Positions 21,843 to 30,742 of a stretch of 64,000 bases of DNA are shown one piece after another. The notes beneath the pieces are model-generated. The model saw only the letters and a list, made by a program, of their open reading frames with translations, was not told where the DNA came from and made no database searches. How positions within the stretch are numbered: position 1 is the stretch's first letter; every line of letters begins with the position of its first letter. The position numbers and the translations under genes were made by a program. Source of the DNA: Burkholderiales bacterium (GTDB taxonomy: Bacteria; Pseudomonadota; Gammaproteobacteria; Burkholderiales; SHXO01); contig JADZGB010000027.1 in the NCBI GenBank assembly GCA_020854105.1, positions 62,001 through 126,000 of the forward strand. Direction: 5' to 3'.

Positions 21843-22610
21843 TCAGCCCTCTACCGTGACTGCGCCCGTGATGCGCTCGTGGATCTTGCGGGCCGTGTCC
21901 GCCGAGCGCGTGACGATGCCGATGCTGCCCCGTTGCAGCGGAAGCAGGACGGAAGTCATCCCCTGGCTGCTGTACGGTCCGCTGTCGAGCAGCGTGCCGG
22001 ACAGCAGGATTAGCGATACCTCGCCTTCGGGTGTCTGCACCAGCAGATGCTGGACGACCTGTCCGTTCATCACGCAGGTGCCGAGGAAACGCACCTCGCC
22101 GATCGCCCGGTGGAGCCGTCCGCCGATGCCGGCGAATGCAGCCTGCACTGCCTCTGCCGGTACGTCCTCACGCATGTCGAGCACGTCGGGCTCTGACAGC
22201 ACGTGTGCGATCACCTCGTGCGCCAACGGTTCCGGGCGCGTTGAGACGTCGAATGCGACCATTCCGGCCAGGCCGAGCAGCAGCGCCGTCGCGAGTGCAC
22301 CCGTGGCAGGTACGAACCACGAACGGGGTCCCAGGCCGCTCAGTCGCGCCACGAGCGCCGCGAACAGCGAACGCTTCGTGCCGCTGCCGCAGCACTGCTC
22401 GATGATGCTCTGCGCGAGATCTGTCGGCACTTTGCAGGCCACTGTGGCGCAGTCGCGCAGGTCGCGCTCGAACGCTTCCAGCTTCGCCGCATAGTGCGCG
22501 CACGGAGGGCAGCCTCGTGCATGCGCATGCAGCGCCTGATCCGCGCACAGCGGATCGGACAGCTTGCGCTCGCGGAAGCCCCTGCAATCGATGTTCTCGC
22601 GGTCGATCAT
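21843..22610 (-). CDS. DUF3379-like anti-sigma factor with zinc-binding motif
   Basis: This 255-residue protein is encoded 13 bases after the ECF sigma gene. The N-terminus carries an H-x3-C-x2-C motif (HARGCPPCAHYAAKLEAFERDL), as in zinc-containing anti-sigma domains. One membrane helix (about 98-118, ATGALATALLLGLAGMVAF) separates it from a periplasmic C-terminal domain with conserved-looking stretches (GTCVMNGQVVQHLLVQ, and SGTLLDSGPYSSQGM near the end). It is expected to hold the partner sigma factor at the membrane until a signal inactivates it. Identification as DUF3379 is from the overall pattern, including a C-terminal segment ending IVTRSADTARKI. Confidence 0.82.
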   Translation of the reverse strand: MIDRENIDCRGFRERKLSDPLCADQALHAHARGCPPCAHYAAKLEAFERDLRDCATVACKVPTDLAQSIIEQCCGSGTKRSLFAALVARLSGLGPRSWFVPATGALATALLLGLAGMVAFDVSTRPEPLAHEVIAHVLSEPDVLDMREDVPAEAVQAAFAGIGGRLHRAIGEVRFLGTCVMNGQVVQHLLVQTPEGEVSLILLSGTLLDSGPYSSQGMTSVLLPLQRGSIGIVTRSADTARKIHERITGAVTVEG

Positions 22611-22623
22611 CGTGTATCCGTGC

Positions 22624-23193
22624 TCATTCGCCGCTGCCGCCGTCCGGATCGGCCAACTGGCGCAGCGCCTGTCGCGCGCGTGTCAGGCGCACCATGACGT
22701 TCTGCTCGGTGATGCCCATCATCTGCGCGATCTCGCGGCCGCTGAAGCCGCCGATCACCTGCAGCATGAGCGGCTCGCGATAGGACTCCGGCAGCGCCTT
22801 CAGCAGGTTCTCCAGTTCCACCCGTTCCTGCCCCAGGGGGGGAACGGACACCGGTAATTGGTCCAGTTCGGCGTCCACGATATCCAGTCGCTTGCGCTGG
22901 AAACCGCGTGCGAACTCGTTGCGCAGGATCGAGAACAGCCACGGTTTTGCCGACTCGCGGTCGCGCAGGGAGCCGAAACCCTTCCAGGCCGCGGAGAAGG
23001 CATCCTGCACCAGATCCTGGGCCAGGTGCCTGTCCCGGCTCAGCCAATAGGCGAATCGGTACAGGTCCGCCGAATGCGTGCGCACCATCCCCTCGAAGGC
23101 CTCCCGTTCCACGTCCTGTACGCGCTCCCGCTCGTGGGATGGGCGTAAGCGTAGCGCGTATCGGCCGGGGCCGGCGAGGCAGGGGGTCCACAT
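22624..23193 (-). CDS. ECF-type RNA polymerase sigma factor
   Basis: The protein has 189 residues if started at ATG 23193; the first 25 residues look weakly conserved, and a GTG before ERE (about 23115) is an alternative. Sigma region 2 reads LYRFAYWLSRDRHLAQDLVQ followed by DAFSAAWKGF. Region 4 contains LPESYREPLMLQVIGG and a helix-turn-helix (REIAQMMGITEQNVMVRL). It is co-transcribed with the anti-sigma gene. The regulon is unknown. The group pairs with DUF3379 anti-sigmas in other Proteobacteria. Confidence 0.9.
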   Translation of the reverse strand: MWTPCLAGPGRYALRLRPSHERERVQDVEREAFEGMVRTHSADLYRFAYWLSRDRHLAQDLVQDAFSAAWKGFGSLRDRESAKPWLFSILRNEFARGFQRKRLDIVDAELDQLPVSVPPLGQERVELENLLKALPESYREPLMLQVIGGFSGREIAQMMGITEQNVMVRLTRARQALRQLADPDGGSGE

Positions 23194-23316
23194 GATCTCG
23201 GTTCTGATCCGCAGGGTTGACCCGGACACGCGCGTCCCGGCTCGGGAATCGCCGTGCCCGTTGCCAGAAGAGAAGGGCAGGCGCACGAACCTTACAGACG
23301 GGCCTGCGATCCGGTA

Positions 23317-23829
23317 CTACCTGGGCGTCGGGCTGCGCACCGCTTCCAGCTCGATCGCGACGGGAAGGGCCTGGGGCGCCTCGCAGGTGCCGGCGCGGCA
23401 CGCCTGGTAGCGCAACGCGCCGCGCAGCGTGGCAGTGCTCCACGTCGCGTTCGCCGCCACCTGGACCGGCAGACGGATCGCCACCACTCCGCTGTGTGCC
23501 GGAATCCCGGATCTCCCGGCCAGCAGTTGCACCGGCTGCGGGCGCGGATACGCAGGCACGCCGAAACGCACGCCTTCGGCCGGCTGCATGCGCAGCTGCA
23601 ACGGCCGCAGCGTCTCGTGCTGCACGCCAGCGCCCACCACGGCAAAGCCCTCCGCGATGCTGAGCCGGATGATCACCGTGGCATTCACGCCGGGGCGCAG
23701 ACGCAGATCCGCCTCCTCCCACAGCTGCACGGGCGGTGCTGCGCGCACGCCGAACGGGATCGCGCAAGTCAGGACGAGCAGGAGGGCTGCAAGGACGGGG
23801 CGAATCATGGCACGCGCGGGCGAGCGCAC
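23317..23829 (-). CDS. Periplasmic DsbD alpha-domain-like protein, stand-alone
   Basis: The GTG start at 23829 is preceded by AGGAG with good spacing; an internal ATG at 23808 lacks one. The 170-residue protein has a signal peptide (MIRPVLAALLLVLTCAIPFG core). It then has one immunoglobulin-like domain matching the N-terminal domain of DsbD. The diagnostic end is LRYQACRAGTCEAPQALPV, with two cysteines at C-x4-C spacing. In DsbD this domain passes electrons to periplasmic thiol partners, but here the membrane and thioredoxin domains are missing. The gene lies 9 bases after the CorC-like gene. A redox role is inferred from the fold only. Confidence 0.75.
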   Translation of the reverse strand: MRSPARAMIRPVLAALLLVLTCAIPFGVRAAPPVQLWEEADLRLRPGVNATVIIRLSIAEGFAVVGAGVQHETLRPLQLRMQPAEGVRFGVPAYPRPQPVQLLAGRSGIPAHSGVVAIRLPVQVAANATWSTATLRGALRYQACRAGTCEAPQALPVAIELEAVRSPTPR

Positions 23830-23838
23830 GCAGCGCTC

Positions 23839-25161
23839 CTACTCTTCTCCGGGAGAGGCCGACTCCTCGGGAGCATGATTCGGCAGATGCGACACCAGCA
23901 TCTTGTCCACGCGGTGGCGGTCCATGTCCATCACCTCGAAGCGCAGTCCCTGCCATTCGAAGCGATCGGCAACCACCGGCACGCGTCCCAGCCGCAGCAT
24001 CACGAAGCCGCCGAGCGTGTGGAAGTTGCCCTTGTCCTCGTCCTCGAGTTCCTCGAGTTCGAAGATCTCCTTGAACTTGTCCAGGGACAGCATGCCGTCG
24101 AGCAGCCACGAACCGTCCTCGCGCTGCACGGCGTCGGGATCGGTCTCGGTCTGATCGGTGTTGATGTCGCCGACGATGGCCTCGAGCACGTCGTTCATGG
24201 TCACCAGCCCCTGAATCTCGCCGTACTCGTCGACCACCAGCGCGACGTGCACGCGGTTCTTCTTGAAGGTCTCCAGCAGTTCCATGGACGAGATGGAATT
24301 GGGCACGTACAGCGGCCGCTCGAGCAGGTTGGTGAAATCGATCGGCTCGCCGCGCAGGCTCTGGCGCACCAGCACCTTCGATTGCAGGAAGCCCAGCACG
24401 TTGTCCAGTCCGTCCTTGCACACCGGCATGCGCGAGTAGGGGCTGCTCAGCAGCTTCTCACGGTTGTCGTCGTACGGTTCCTCCAGGTCGAGGTAGAAGA
24501 TGTCCACCCGCGGGGTCATGATCGCCCCCACGCGCTGCTCGTCCAGGCGCAGGATGTTGGAGACGAGATGCTGCTCCGATTCCTCGAACACGCCGGCTTC
24601 GGTGCCCTGTTCCATCAGCACCTTGATCTCCTCTTCCGTGACCGGCGGCTCGGCGCCCTCGCGACCGCCCACCAGGCGCAGCAGGGCATCACTGGACAGG
24701 TTGAAGAAACGCACCAGAGGAAAGGTCACGCGCGCGAGCCACTGCATCGGACGTGCGATGGCGCTCGCGATCATCTCCGCGTTGCGCAGCGCCAGGCGCT
24801 TGGGTACCAGTTCACCGACCACGACCGAGAGATAGGTGATGGTCACCACCACGATGCCCGTGGCAAGGTACTGGTTGTACGGATCGAGCATGCCCACGCG
24901 CGTGAACTTGTCGGCGAGCGATTGCGCGACGGCCGCTTCCGCGAGTGCGCCGCTGAGAATGCCGATGGTGGTGATGCCGACCTGGATCGTGGACAGGAAT
25001 CTGCCCGGTTCGTTGGCCAGGCTCAGTGCCGCTGCCGCTGCTTGGCTGCCATCGTCTGCCCACTGCTGCAACCGCGCCTTGCGCGCGGAGACGACGGCGA
25101 TCTCCGACATGGCGAATACGCCGTTGAGGAGAATCAGGATGGCCAGAAAGAGCAGTTCCAT
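23839..25161 (-). CDS. CNNM/CorC-HlyC family membrane protein with CBS pair
   Basis: This 440-residue inner-membrane protein has a DUF21/CNNM transmembrane domain (about 1-190). It starts MELLFLAILILLNGVFAMSE and includes FLSTIQVGITTIGILSGALA. Next come two CBS domains (IMTPRVDIFYLDLEEPYDDN; RPLYVPNSISSMELLETFKK and VVDEYGEIQGLVTMNDVLEA). A CorC_HlyC transporter-associated domain (about 355-430, GGFVMLRLGRVPVVADRFEW) ends it. Such proteins are linked to Mg2+/Co2+ homeostasis. The start at 25161 removes 16 upstream codons that precede the first helix. It is likely co-transcribed with the DsbD-like gene downstream. Confidence 0.92.
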   Translation of the reverse strand: MELLFLAILILLNGVFAMSEIAVVSARKARLQQWADDGSQAAAAALSLANEPGRFLSTIQVGITTIGILSGALAEAAVAQSLADKFTRVGMLDPYNQYLATGIVVVTITYLSVVVGELVPKRLALRNAEMIASAIARPMQWLARVTFPLVRFFNLSSDALLRLVGGREGAEPPVTEEEIKVLMEQGTEAGVFEESEQHLVSNILRLDEQRVGAIMTPRVDIFYLDLEEPYDDNREKLLSSPYSRMPVCKDGLDNVLGFLQSKVLVRQSLRGEPIDFTNLLERPLYVPNSISSMELLETFKKNRVHVALVVDEYGEIQGLVTMNDVLEAIVGDINTDQTETDPDAVQREDGSWLLDGMLSLDKFKEIFELEELEDEDKGNFHTLGGFVMLRLGRVPVVADRFEWQGLRFEVMDMDRHRVDKMLVSHLPNHAPEESASPGEE

Positions 25162-25299
25162 GTAGGGGTCCGAATGATGCCGGGCCTCGTAGGATACCGT
25201 TTCCCGCATGCCCCCGCGGCCGTGGAGCCGGAGTCGTCGTTGCCCCGGCAGCGGGCCCGGGGCCAGGGCTCAGCGCAAACGAAAAGGCGCCTGTCTGTT

Positions 25300-25445
25300 T
25301 CGGCTGGATCCCGGCTTGCGCCGGGATGACGAGCGGGTGCATTCGCCGGGATGACGGGCGGGTGCCTGCGCCGGGATGGACGAGGTGGGTGATTGCGCCG
25401 GCATGACAAACCGACGTCGCCCCGGCGAACGCCGGGGCCCGGCAC
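25300..25445. repeat. REP-like repeat cluster B
   Basis: The 310-base gap 25162-25471 holds no gene. Within it lie consecutive copies of the dispersed palindrome (GGATCCCGGCTTGCGCCGGG; CGCCGGGATGACGGGCGGGT; CCCCGGCGAACGCCGGGGCC). They are preceded by the GAAAAGGCGCCTGTC spacer also found in the other clusters. Confidence 0.75.
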
Positions 25446-25471
25446 GAACGGAAAGGGCTTTTCTCTGCCCT

Positions 25472-26860
25472 CTAGAACATCTTCCTGAACTCGAAGTAGA
25501 GCGACGGCAGGATGAAGGCAGTGATGACGATCGCGGCGATCCACAGCACGACCATCATCCAGCGGGGCACCGCCATCTCGGGCGGCAAGTGGCGCAGCGC
25601 CAGGTAGACGGTGCCGAACGACACGATGGGCAGCAGCATCGCCTGCCCGATCCCGGTCCAGGTGACCATGCTCACCGGTGCCTGGCCGAGCAGGTAGAAG
25701 AAGCCGACGGCAAGCACGTTGACCACGACGATCCAGATGTCGCGCCAGCGGGTGCGCTTCTGGTAATCGTCCTTCTGATACGCGCCGGCGGTCTGCATCA
25801 TGTCGGCGAGCATGCGCGAGTTGCCGGCCGTCACCGCGAAGATGGTGCCGTAGAGGGTGACGATCGCACCCAGGTAGAACAGCCAAAGCGACCAGCCGCC
25901 CAGCGTCTCGGTGTAGATCTTGGACAGCGTCCCGATCATGTCCTTGCCGGCGGGGACGAGCCCCATGCCGTTCAGGACGCCCGCGCCCAGCAGATAGAAC
26001 GCGATGGTCGCCACGGTGTACACGATCATCGACACCACCACATCCACGTGCATCACGCGGATCCAGCCCGCCGCGCGCCGACGCCATGCCTCGCTGTCCT
26101 CGCGTGGCCCGGTGAAGCGTGCGTAACCCTTCTCGATGCACCAGTAGGGATAGATGCACAGCTCGCCCGAGGCCACGCCGGTGATGCCGAACACCGCGAT
26201 GGCCACTGCCAGGCCGGCCTCGGGGAAGCCGAACGTGAGTCCGCTGGCGATCTTCTCGAAGCTGAAGTACTGCGGCATGTTCAGCATCAGCAGCGCGGAG
26301 AGCAGGGTGAGCATGGTGAACACGCTCACCTTCATCACCGCCAGCTTCTCGATCCGTCCGTAGGCCCCGCCCAGCAGCAGGACCATCGTGATGACGAAGA
26401 AGACCGCCACCCAGCCGTCGACCGGAATCGCCGGGACCAGGCTGAACATCACCTGCGAGATCCCGATGTACATGCCGGTCAGGGCGAACAGCACCATGAA
26501 GCTCGCCGCGGCCCAGGCCCAGGTGAACCAGTGCATGACGAACCGTGGGCCGGGCATGCGCGCGAACGCCACCAGGGTGGTCTCGCCGGTGGTGATCACG
26601 TAGCGGCCCAGCACGGCCTGCACGATGGACTTGATCAGGCAGCTGAAGATGATCAGCCACAGCATCACGTAGCCCACCTTCGCGCCCAGCGTGGTGGTGG
26701 CGATGAGTTCGCCGGAGCCGACGATGGATGCGGACAGGACCAGCCCGGGGCCGATGCGACGCAGGATGTTGCCGACGCCCTCGGGCGGCTCCTGGATGTG
26801 CTCCTTGCTGAGCCGGTAGGGGTCGAACCGTGCGGGCAGCGCCTGCGCCTGATCGTTCAT
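25472..26860 (-). CDS. Nramp-like divalent metal transporter, divergent subfamily (paralogue 1)
   Basis: This 462-residue membrane protein has about 11 helices. The Nramp fold is recognised from IGPGLVLSASIVGSGELIAT in TM1 and FGITGVASGELCIYPYW in TM6. Canonical Nramps have DPGN in TM1 and M-P-H in TM6 as metal ligands. Here these read GSGE (48-51) and lack MPH, so transport of Mn2+/Fe2+ by the usual site is doubtful. It is the last gene of a three-gene operon (paralogue 2, ridA-like, paralogue 1). The start at 26860 is preferred over one 9 codons upstream by alignment with the paralogue (YRLSKEHIQEPP vs YQLDPKHILEPP). Confidence 0.85.
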   Translation of the reverse strand: MNDQAQALPARFDPYRLSKEHIQEPPEGVGNILRRIGPGLVLSASIVGSGELIATTTLGAKVGYVMLWLIIFSCLIKSIVQAVLGRYVITTGETTLVAFARMPGPRFVMHWFTWAWAAASFMVLFALTGMYIGISQVMFSLVPAIPVDGWVAVFFVITMVLLLGGAYGRIEKLAVMKVSVFTMLTLLSALLMLNMPQYFSFEKIASGLTFGFPEAGLAVAIAVFGITGVASGELCIYPYWCIEKGYARFTGPREDSEAWRRRAAGWIRVMHVDVVVSMIVYTVATIAFYLLGAGVLNGMGLVPAGKDMIGTLSKIYTETLGGWSLWLFYLGAIVTLYGTIFAVTAGNSRMLADMMQTAGAYQKDDYQKRTRWRDIWIVVVNVLAVGFFYLLGQAPVSMVTWTGIGQAMLLPIVSFGTVYLALRHLPPEMAVPRWMMVVLWIAAIVITAFILPSLYFEFRKMF

Positions 26861-26914
26861 CGGGTTTCCTCGACTGTGGGAACGCAAGAGCGGGCGAGCA
26901 AGCGCCCTCGGGTG

Positions 26915-27262
26915 TCAGCGTGCCGCGACCACGCGGATCTCGACCAGATACTTCGGGTGCGCCAGTTTCGACTCCACGCACGCGCGCGCCGGCGTCTGTC
27001 CGGCCGGGACCCACTTGTCCCACACCGAATTCATCTCGTCGTAGTAGCGCGCATCGGCGAGCCAGATGGTGGCCGTCAGGATCCTGCTCTTGTCGGTGCC
27101 GCACTCGGCCAGCAGCTTGTCGATCTGATCCAGGATCTGCCCCGTCTGCGCCGCAGCATCCGGGACGGGATGATCGGCGACGATGCCGGCGAGATAGACC
27201 ATGTCGTTGTGCACCACGGCCTGGGACAGTCGCGGGCCGATGTGCTTGCGCTCGATGCTCAT
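26915..27262 (-). CDS. RidA/YjgF-family protein
   Basis: This is a 115-residue RidA-fold protein. The start at 27262 is preferred over an in-frame ATG at 27268, because GGAGG ends 8 bases before the former but only 2 before the latter. Family features are DMVYLAGIVAD, a helix with DQIDKLLAECGTDKSR, TATIWLADARYYDEMN and ARACVESKLAHPKYLVEI. The last contains Arg93, equivalent to the catalytic Arg of enamine/imine deaminases. RidA enzymes remove reactive 2-aminoacrylate-type imines made by PLP enzymes. Its place between two Nramp-like transporters suggests that they move or sense a related metabolite; this is inference. Confidence 0.9.
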   Translation of the reverse strand: MSIERKHIGPRLSQAVVHNDMVYLAGIVADHPVPDAAAQTGQILDQIDKLLAECGTDKSRILTATIWLADARYYDEMNSVWDKWVPAGQTPARACVESKLAHPKYLVEIRVVAAR

Positions 27263-27281
27263 GCTCATTTCCTCCGAGAGA

Positions 27282-28685
27282 TCAACCCCACAGGCCCCAG
27301 CGTCTTGCCTCGCTGATCAGCACGAAGCCGGTGATGACCAGCGCGCCCACCCATAGCATAAGATGGCCGAGCGCTGTCGCGCGCATCTCGCGCGGCATGT
27401 GGCGATGGACCAGGTATATGGTGCCGAGCGAGATGATGGGCAGGGTCCACGCCTGCGCCAGGCCGCCCCACTTGACCATCGCCACCGGCCTTTCACCGAA
27501 GATGAAGTAGAGGCAGACCGGGATCACGGTGAGCACGACGATGAAGATGTCGCGCCAGCGATTGCGCGCCTTCATGTCGTCGTGTTCGAACGCACCCTGC
27601 AGCCGCATGAAGTCGGCGAACATGCGCGAGTGTCCCGCCGTCGCGGCGAAGATGGTGCCGTAGAGCACGATGATCGCGCCGAAGTAGAACAGCCACTTGG
27701 CCCAGCCGCCCAGCGTCTGCGTGTAGATGTTGGACAGGATCGGGATCATGTCGCTGGTGGACGGAACCTGCCCCATGCTGTGCAGAATGCCGGCGCCCAG
27801 AAGATAGAAGGCAACGGTCGCCACCGTGTAGATGATCATCGAGCAGATCACGTCCACGTTCATCACCCGCACCCAGCCGCGTGCACGCCGCCGCCACGCC
27901 TCGCTGTCCTCGTGCGGGCCGGTGTAGCGGGCGTATCCCTTCTCCACGCACCAGTAGGTGTACATGTACAGTTCGGTCGCACCGACTCCGGTGATGCCGA
28001 ACACGGCGAGCGCGGTTGCCAGGCCGGCATCGGGCAGCTTGAAGGTGAAGCCCTGCCACACATCGCTCCACGAGAAGTACTCGGGCATGCGCGTGAGCAC
28101 GACCGCGGACAGCAGAGTGATCAGCGTGAACAGTCCGACCTTGATCATGGCCAGCCGCTCGATCCGGTGGTAGGCGCCGCCCAGCAGCAGAATCAGCGTC
28201 AGCACGAAGAACGCCAGAACCCACCACATCACCTCGATGCCGGTGATGAGTTTCATCGCCTGCGAAACGCCGACGAACATGGCGCAGATCTGGAACAGCG
28301 TGACCAGCACCATCGCCGCCCACGCCCACACCACCCAGTTGACGCGACCGAGACGGCCCGGAATGCGGTTGAATGCCTCCAGCCCGGTCTCGCCCTTCGC
28401 GATCGTGTAGCGGCCGAGGAAGGACTGCACCAGCGCCTTGATGAGGCACGAGAAGATGATCAGCCACATCACCGTGTAGCCGACCTCCGCGCCGAGCGTG
28501 GTGGTGGCGATCAGCTCGCCGGATCCGACGATGGAGGCGGACAGGACGATGCCAGGGCCGATCTTCTTGAGGATGTCGCGCATCGCCACCGGTGGCTCGA
28601 GGATGTGCTTGGGGTCGAGCTGGTAGGGGTCGACGTGCCCGGCCTGCACCTCGACTTCCTCGGCGGTGCGCGCACTCTCGCTCAT
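27282..28685 (-). CDS. Nramp-like divalent metal transporter, divergent subfamily (paralogue 2)
   Basis: This 467-residue paralogue of the gene at 25472 shares long identical runs with it, such as VLSASIVGSGELIATTTLGA and most of EKGYARFTGP/EKGYARYTGP. TM1 again has GSGE (54-57) instead of DPGN. TM6 reads FGITGVGATELYMYTYW without MPH. It is first gene of the operon, 19 bases before the RidA start. A promoter with an overlapping palindrome lies upstream (28756-28785). The two copies differ enough to suggest an old duplication or a heteromeric pair. The substrate is unknown. Confidence 0.85.
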   Translation of the reverse strand: MSESARTAEEVEVQAGHVDPYQLDPKHILEPPVAMRDILKKIGPGIVLSASIVGSGELIATTTLGAEVGYTVMWLIIFSCLIKALVQSFLGRYTIAKGETGLEAFNRIPGRLGRVNWVVWAWAAMVLVTLFQICAMFVGVSQAMKLITGIEVMWWVLAFFVLTLILLLGGAYHRIERLAMIKVGLFTLITLLSAVVLTRMPEYFSWSDVWQGFTFKLPDAGLATALAVFGITGVGATELYMYTYWCVEKGYARYTGPHEDSEAWRRRARGWVRVMNVDVICSMIIYTVATVAFYLLGAGILHSMGQVPSTSDMIPILSNIYTQTLGGWAKWLFYFGAIIVLYGTIFAATAGHSRMFADFMRLQGAFEHDDMKARNRWRDIFIVVLTVIPVCLYFIFGERPVAMVKWGGLAQAWTLPIISLGTIYLVHRHMPREMRATALGHLMLWVGALVITGFVLISEARRWGLWG

Positions 28686-28755
28686 GGGGATCCTCCGTCG
28701 TTCTTGTCATGGCTCGCTGCCAGGAATCGCGGGCGAGCGGCAGCGCGCTACGTTA

Positions 28756-28785
28756 GCATTAATGAAGTCTCATTAGTAGTGGCAA
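28756..28785 (-). promoter_or_regulatory. Sigma-70-like promoter with internal perfect palindrome, upstream of Nramp operon
   Basis: On the minus strand TTGCCA (28785-28780) and TAATGC (28761-28756) are 18 bases apart. The spacer contains TAATGA-AGTC-TCATTA (28760-28775 on +), a perfect 6-base inverted repeat overlapping the -10. The region is strikingly AT-rich for this genome. A repressor operator is the simple reading. Confidence 0.5.
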
Positions 28786-28840
28786 TGGCCTCTGCCCGCG
28801 GTGCGTTGCACCATGGCACATCGGCCTTGCCCTCCGGCAG

Positions 28841-29185
28841 ATGAACGATGCAATGTTCTGGGTATACGCGTGCACGACCGACGAGTTGGCCGAAGGTCGC
28901 GGGCTGGGTCTGATGCTGGCCGACGCACGCGGCGTGACGAACGCGGTCGCGCTGTTCCGTTCCGAGGGTGTGGTGTATGCGATCGAGGACCGCTGCCCGC
29001 ACCGCGGCGCGCGACTGTCGACCGGCCCGGTGTACGAGCCGTGCAAGATCGCCTGTCTCGATCACGGCTGGAGCATCGATCTGCGCAGCGGGCGGGTCGA
29101 CCCGCCCGAGTCCGCCCGCGTGCGCACCTATCCGGTGCGCAGCGACGGCGGAGCGCTGTTCGTCGGATTCGGCGAGCGATCCTAG
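28841..29185 (+). CDS. Rieske [2Fe-2S] protein (NirD-type ferredoxin)
   Basis: This 114-residue soluble protein carries the Rieske motif C-P-H-R-G (about 52-56) and C-L-D-H-G-W about 17 residues later. Two Cys and two His therefore bind a [2Fe-2S] cluster. It has no membrane anchor or signal peptide, and its length matches ferredoxin components of dioxygenases or NirD-like proteins. No oxygenase or nitrite reductase is adjacent. The divergent neighbour is the Nramp/RidA operon. It probably acts as an electron carrier for an unlinked oxygenase, or as a regulator. Confidence 0.88.
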   Translation: MNDAMFWVYACTTDELAEGRGLGLMLADARGVTNAVALFRSEGVVYAIEDRCPHRGARLSTGPVYEPCKIACLDHGWSIDLRSGRVDPPESARVRTYPVRSDGGALFVGFGERS

Positions 29186-29261
29186 GGACGGGCCGCAGCC
29201 CGGCGCAGGCGCGCTGCCCTCCGCATCTCCGTTCGGCAAGCCCCGCCGTGGCGCGAGCGCC

Positions 29262-30635
29262 TCACATGGCGGCCGGCCGCGCGGTGCGCAGGGTGACGAG
29301 TTCCTCGGCGACGGTGGGATGGATCGCCACCGTGTCGTCGAAGTCGCGCTTGGTCGCGCCCATTTGCACGGCCACCGCGAAGCCCTGCAGCATCTCGTCC
29401 GCGCCCGGACCGATGACGTGACAGCCGACCACCCGCTCTTCCGGCCCCGCCACCACCAGCTTCATCGCGACCTTGACCTTGCGTCGGGTGAACGCGTGCA
29501 GCATCGGCGTGAACTTGGCCTGGTACACCTGGACCGCCTGTGCGCCGTATTGCAGGACCGCCTGCGGCTCGCTCAGGCCGACCGTGCCGACGGGCGGATG
29601 GCTGAACATCACGGTGGCGACGTTCTCGTAGCTGAGCTTGCGTCCGGCCATGCCGCCGAACAGGCGGTCCGACAGCCGGCGCCCCGCGGCAACGGCCACC
29701 GGTGTCAGCGCGATGCGTCCGGTGACATCGCCCACGGCGTGGATGCCTTCGATGCCCGTTTCCTGGAATTCGTCGGTCGTGACGAACCCCAGCTGGTCGC
29801 AGGCCAGCCCGGTCGCGTTCAGATCCAGGTCACGGGTGTTGGGCGTGCGGCCGATGGCCCAGATCACGGTGTCGAAGCCGCCCACGCGCGTGCCGCCGTC
29901 GCACACGACGCTCAACGTGCCGTCGCTCTCGCGGCGCAGTGCGCTCACCTGCGAATTGGTCACGAACTCGATGTTGTCCGCGCGCATGTGCTCCATCAAA
30001 TTCTCGCGCAGCATCGGGTCGAAGCTCATCACCAGTTGCTCGCGGCGCAGGATCAGCGTTACCTCGCTGCCCAGCGCGTGCAGCACGCCGGAGAGCTCGG
30101 CCGCGATGTAGCCCGCGCCGACGATGGCGACCTTGCGCGGAAGCGCCTCGAGTTCGAAGAAACCGTCGGAGGTGATGCCCAGCTCCGCGCCCGGCACGTT
30201 GGGAACGACCGGGTGTCCGCCGGTGGCGATCAGCACGTGCCGGCCGGTGTGGCGCGTGCCGTTCACCTCGACGGTGCGCGGACCGGTGAAGCGCGCCGCG
30301 CCCCGGATCACCTCGACCTTGTTGCTGGCCAGATAGCGTGCATAGTGTCCGTTGAGTTCCTGCGCGTGGCCGTCGCGCTCGGCCTTGAGCTTCGCCCAGT
30401 CGAAGTGCTTGCGCTCGACCGTGAAGCCGTAATCGGCCGCGTCCTCCAGCGCGTGCGCGATCTGCGCGCCGTTCCACATTACCTTCTTCGGAACGCAGCC
30501 GACGTTGACGCAGGTGCCGCCCAGGCGGTCCTTCTCGATGAGCAGGCAGCGCGCGCCGTACGTGGCCGCGCGATTGGAGGCAGCGACGCCGCCGCTGCCG
30601 CCGCCGATGGTGATGAGGTCGTAGTTCTGCGTCAT
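29262..30635 (-). CDS. gor: Glutathione reductase-like pyridine nucleotide-disulfide oxidoreductase
   Basis: This 457-residue flavoenzyme is started at [16 protein letters not shown] rather than 18 codons upstream. The redox-active disulfide is in [16 protein letters not shown], the glutathione-reductase form of the motif. The NAD(P) fold is [18 protein letters not shown], followed by [12 protein letters not shown]. One of the two arginines that select NADPH in E. coli Gor is kept, the other is Met. The C-terminal His-Glu pair is in [14 protein letters not shown]. It reduces glutathione disulfide in the cytosol. Cofactor preference is not certain. It is a single gene, convergent with the Rieske gene and 107 bases before the greB stop. 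Confidence 0.9.
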   Translation of the reverse strand: MTQNYDLITIGGGSGGVAASNRAATYGARCLLIEKDRLGGTCVNVGCVPKKVMWNGAQIAHALEDAADYGFTVERKHFDWAKLKAERDGHAQELNGHYARYLASNKVEVIRGAARFTGPRTVEVNGTRHTGRHVLIATGGHPVVPNVPGAELGITSDGFFELEALPRKVAIVGAGYIAAELSGVLHALGSEVTLILRREQLVMSFDPMLRENLMEHMRADNIEFVTNSQVSALRRESDGTLSVVCDGGTRVGGFDTVIWAIGRTPNTRDLDLNATGLACDQLGFVTTDEFQETGIEGIHAVGDVTGRIALTPVAVAAGRRLSDRLFGGMAGRKLSYENVATVMFSHPPVGTVGLSEPQAVLQYGAQAVQVYQAKFTPMLHAFTRRKVKVAMKLVVAGPEERVVGCHVIGPGADEMLQGFAVAVQMGATKRDFDDTVAIHPTVAEELVTLRTARPAAM

Positions 30636-30742
30636 GCCCTGGATCTGAAAGGTTGCGGAAAGCGGCAGTGTGCCCGAAGGTGCAGGCATGGCTCAAGACG
30701 GCACGCCTGGCGTGAGGCCGCGAGGCGTCTGGCCGGCGCGGT

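Noticed and set aside
25376-28844. Long plus-strand ORFs (646 and 493 codons) opposite the Nramp/RidA operon
   Set aside because: They are antisense shadows typical of GC-rich DNA: Asp/His/Gln/Arg-rich translations without any motif, while the minus strand has clear membrane proteins with matching paralogues.
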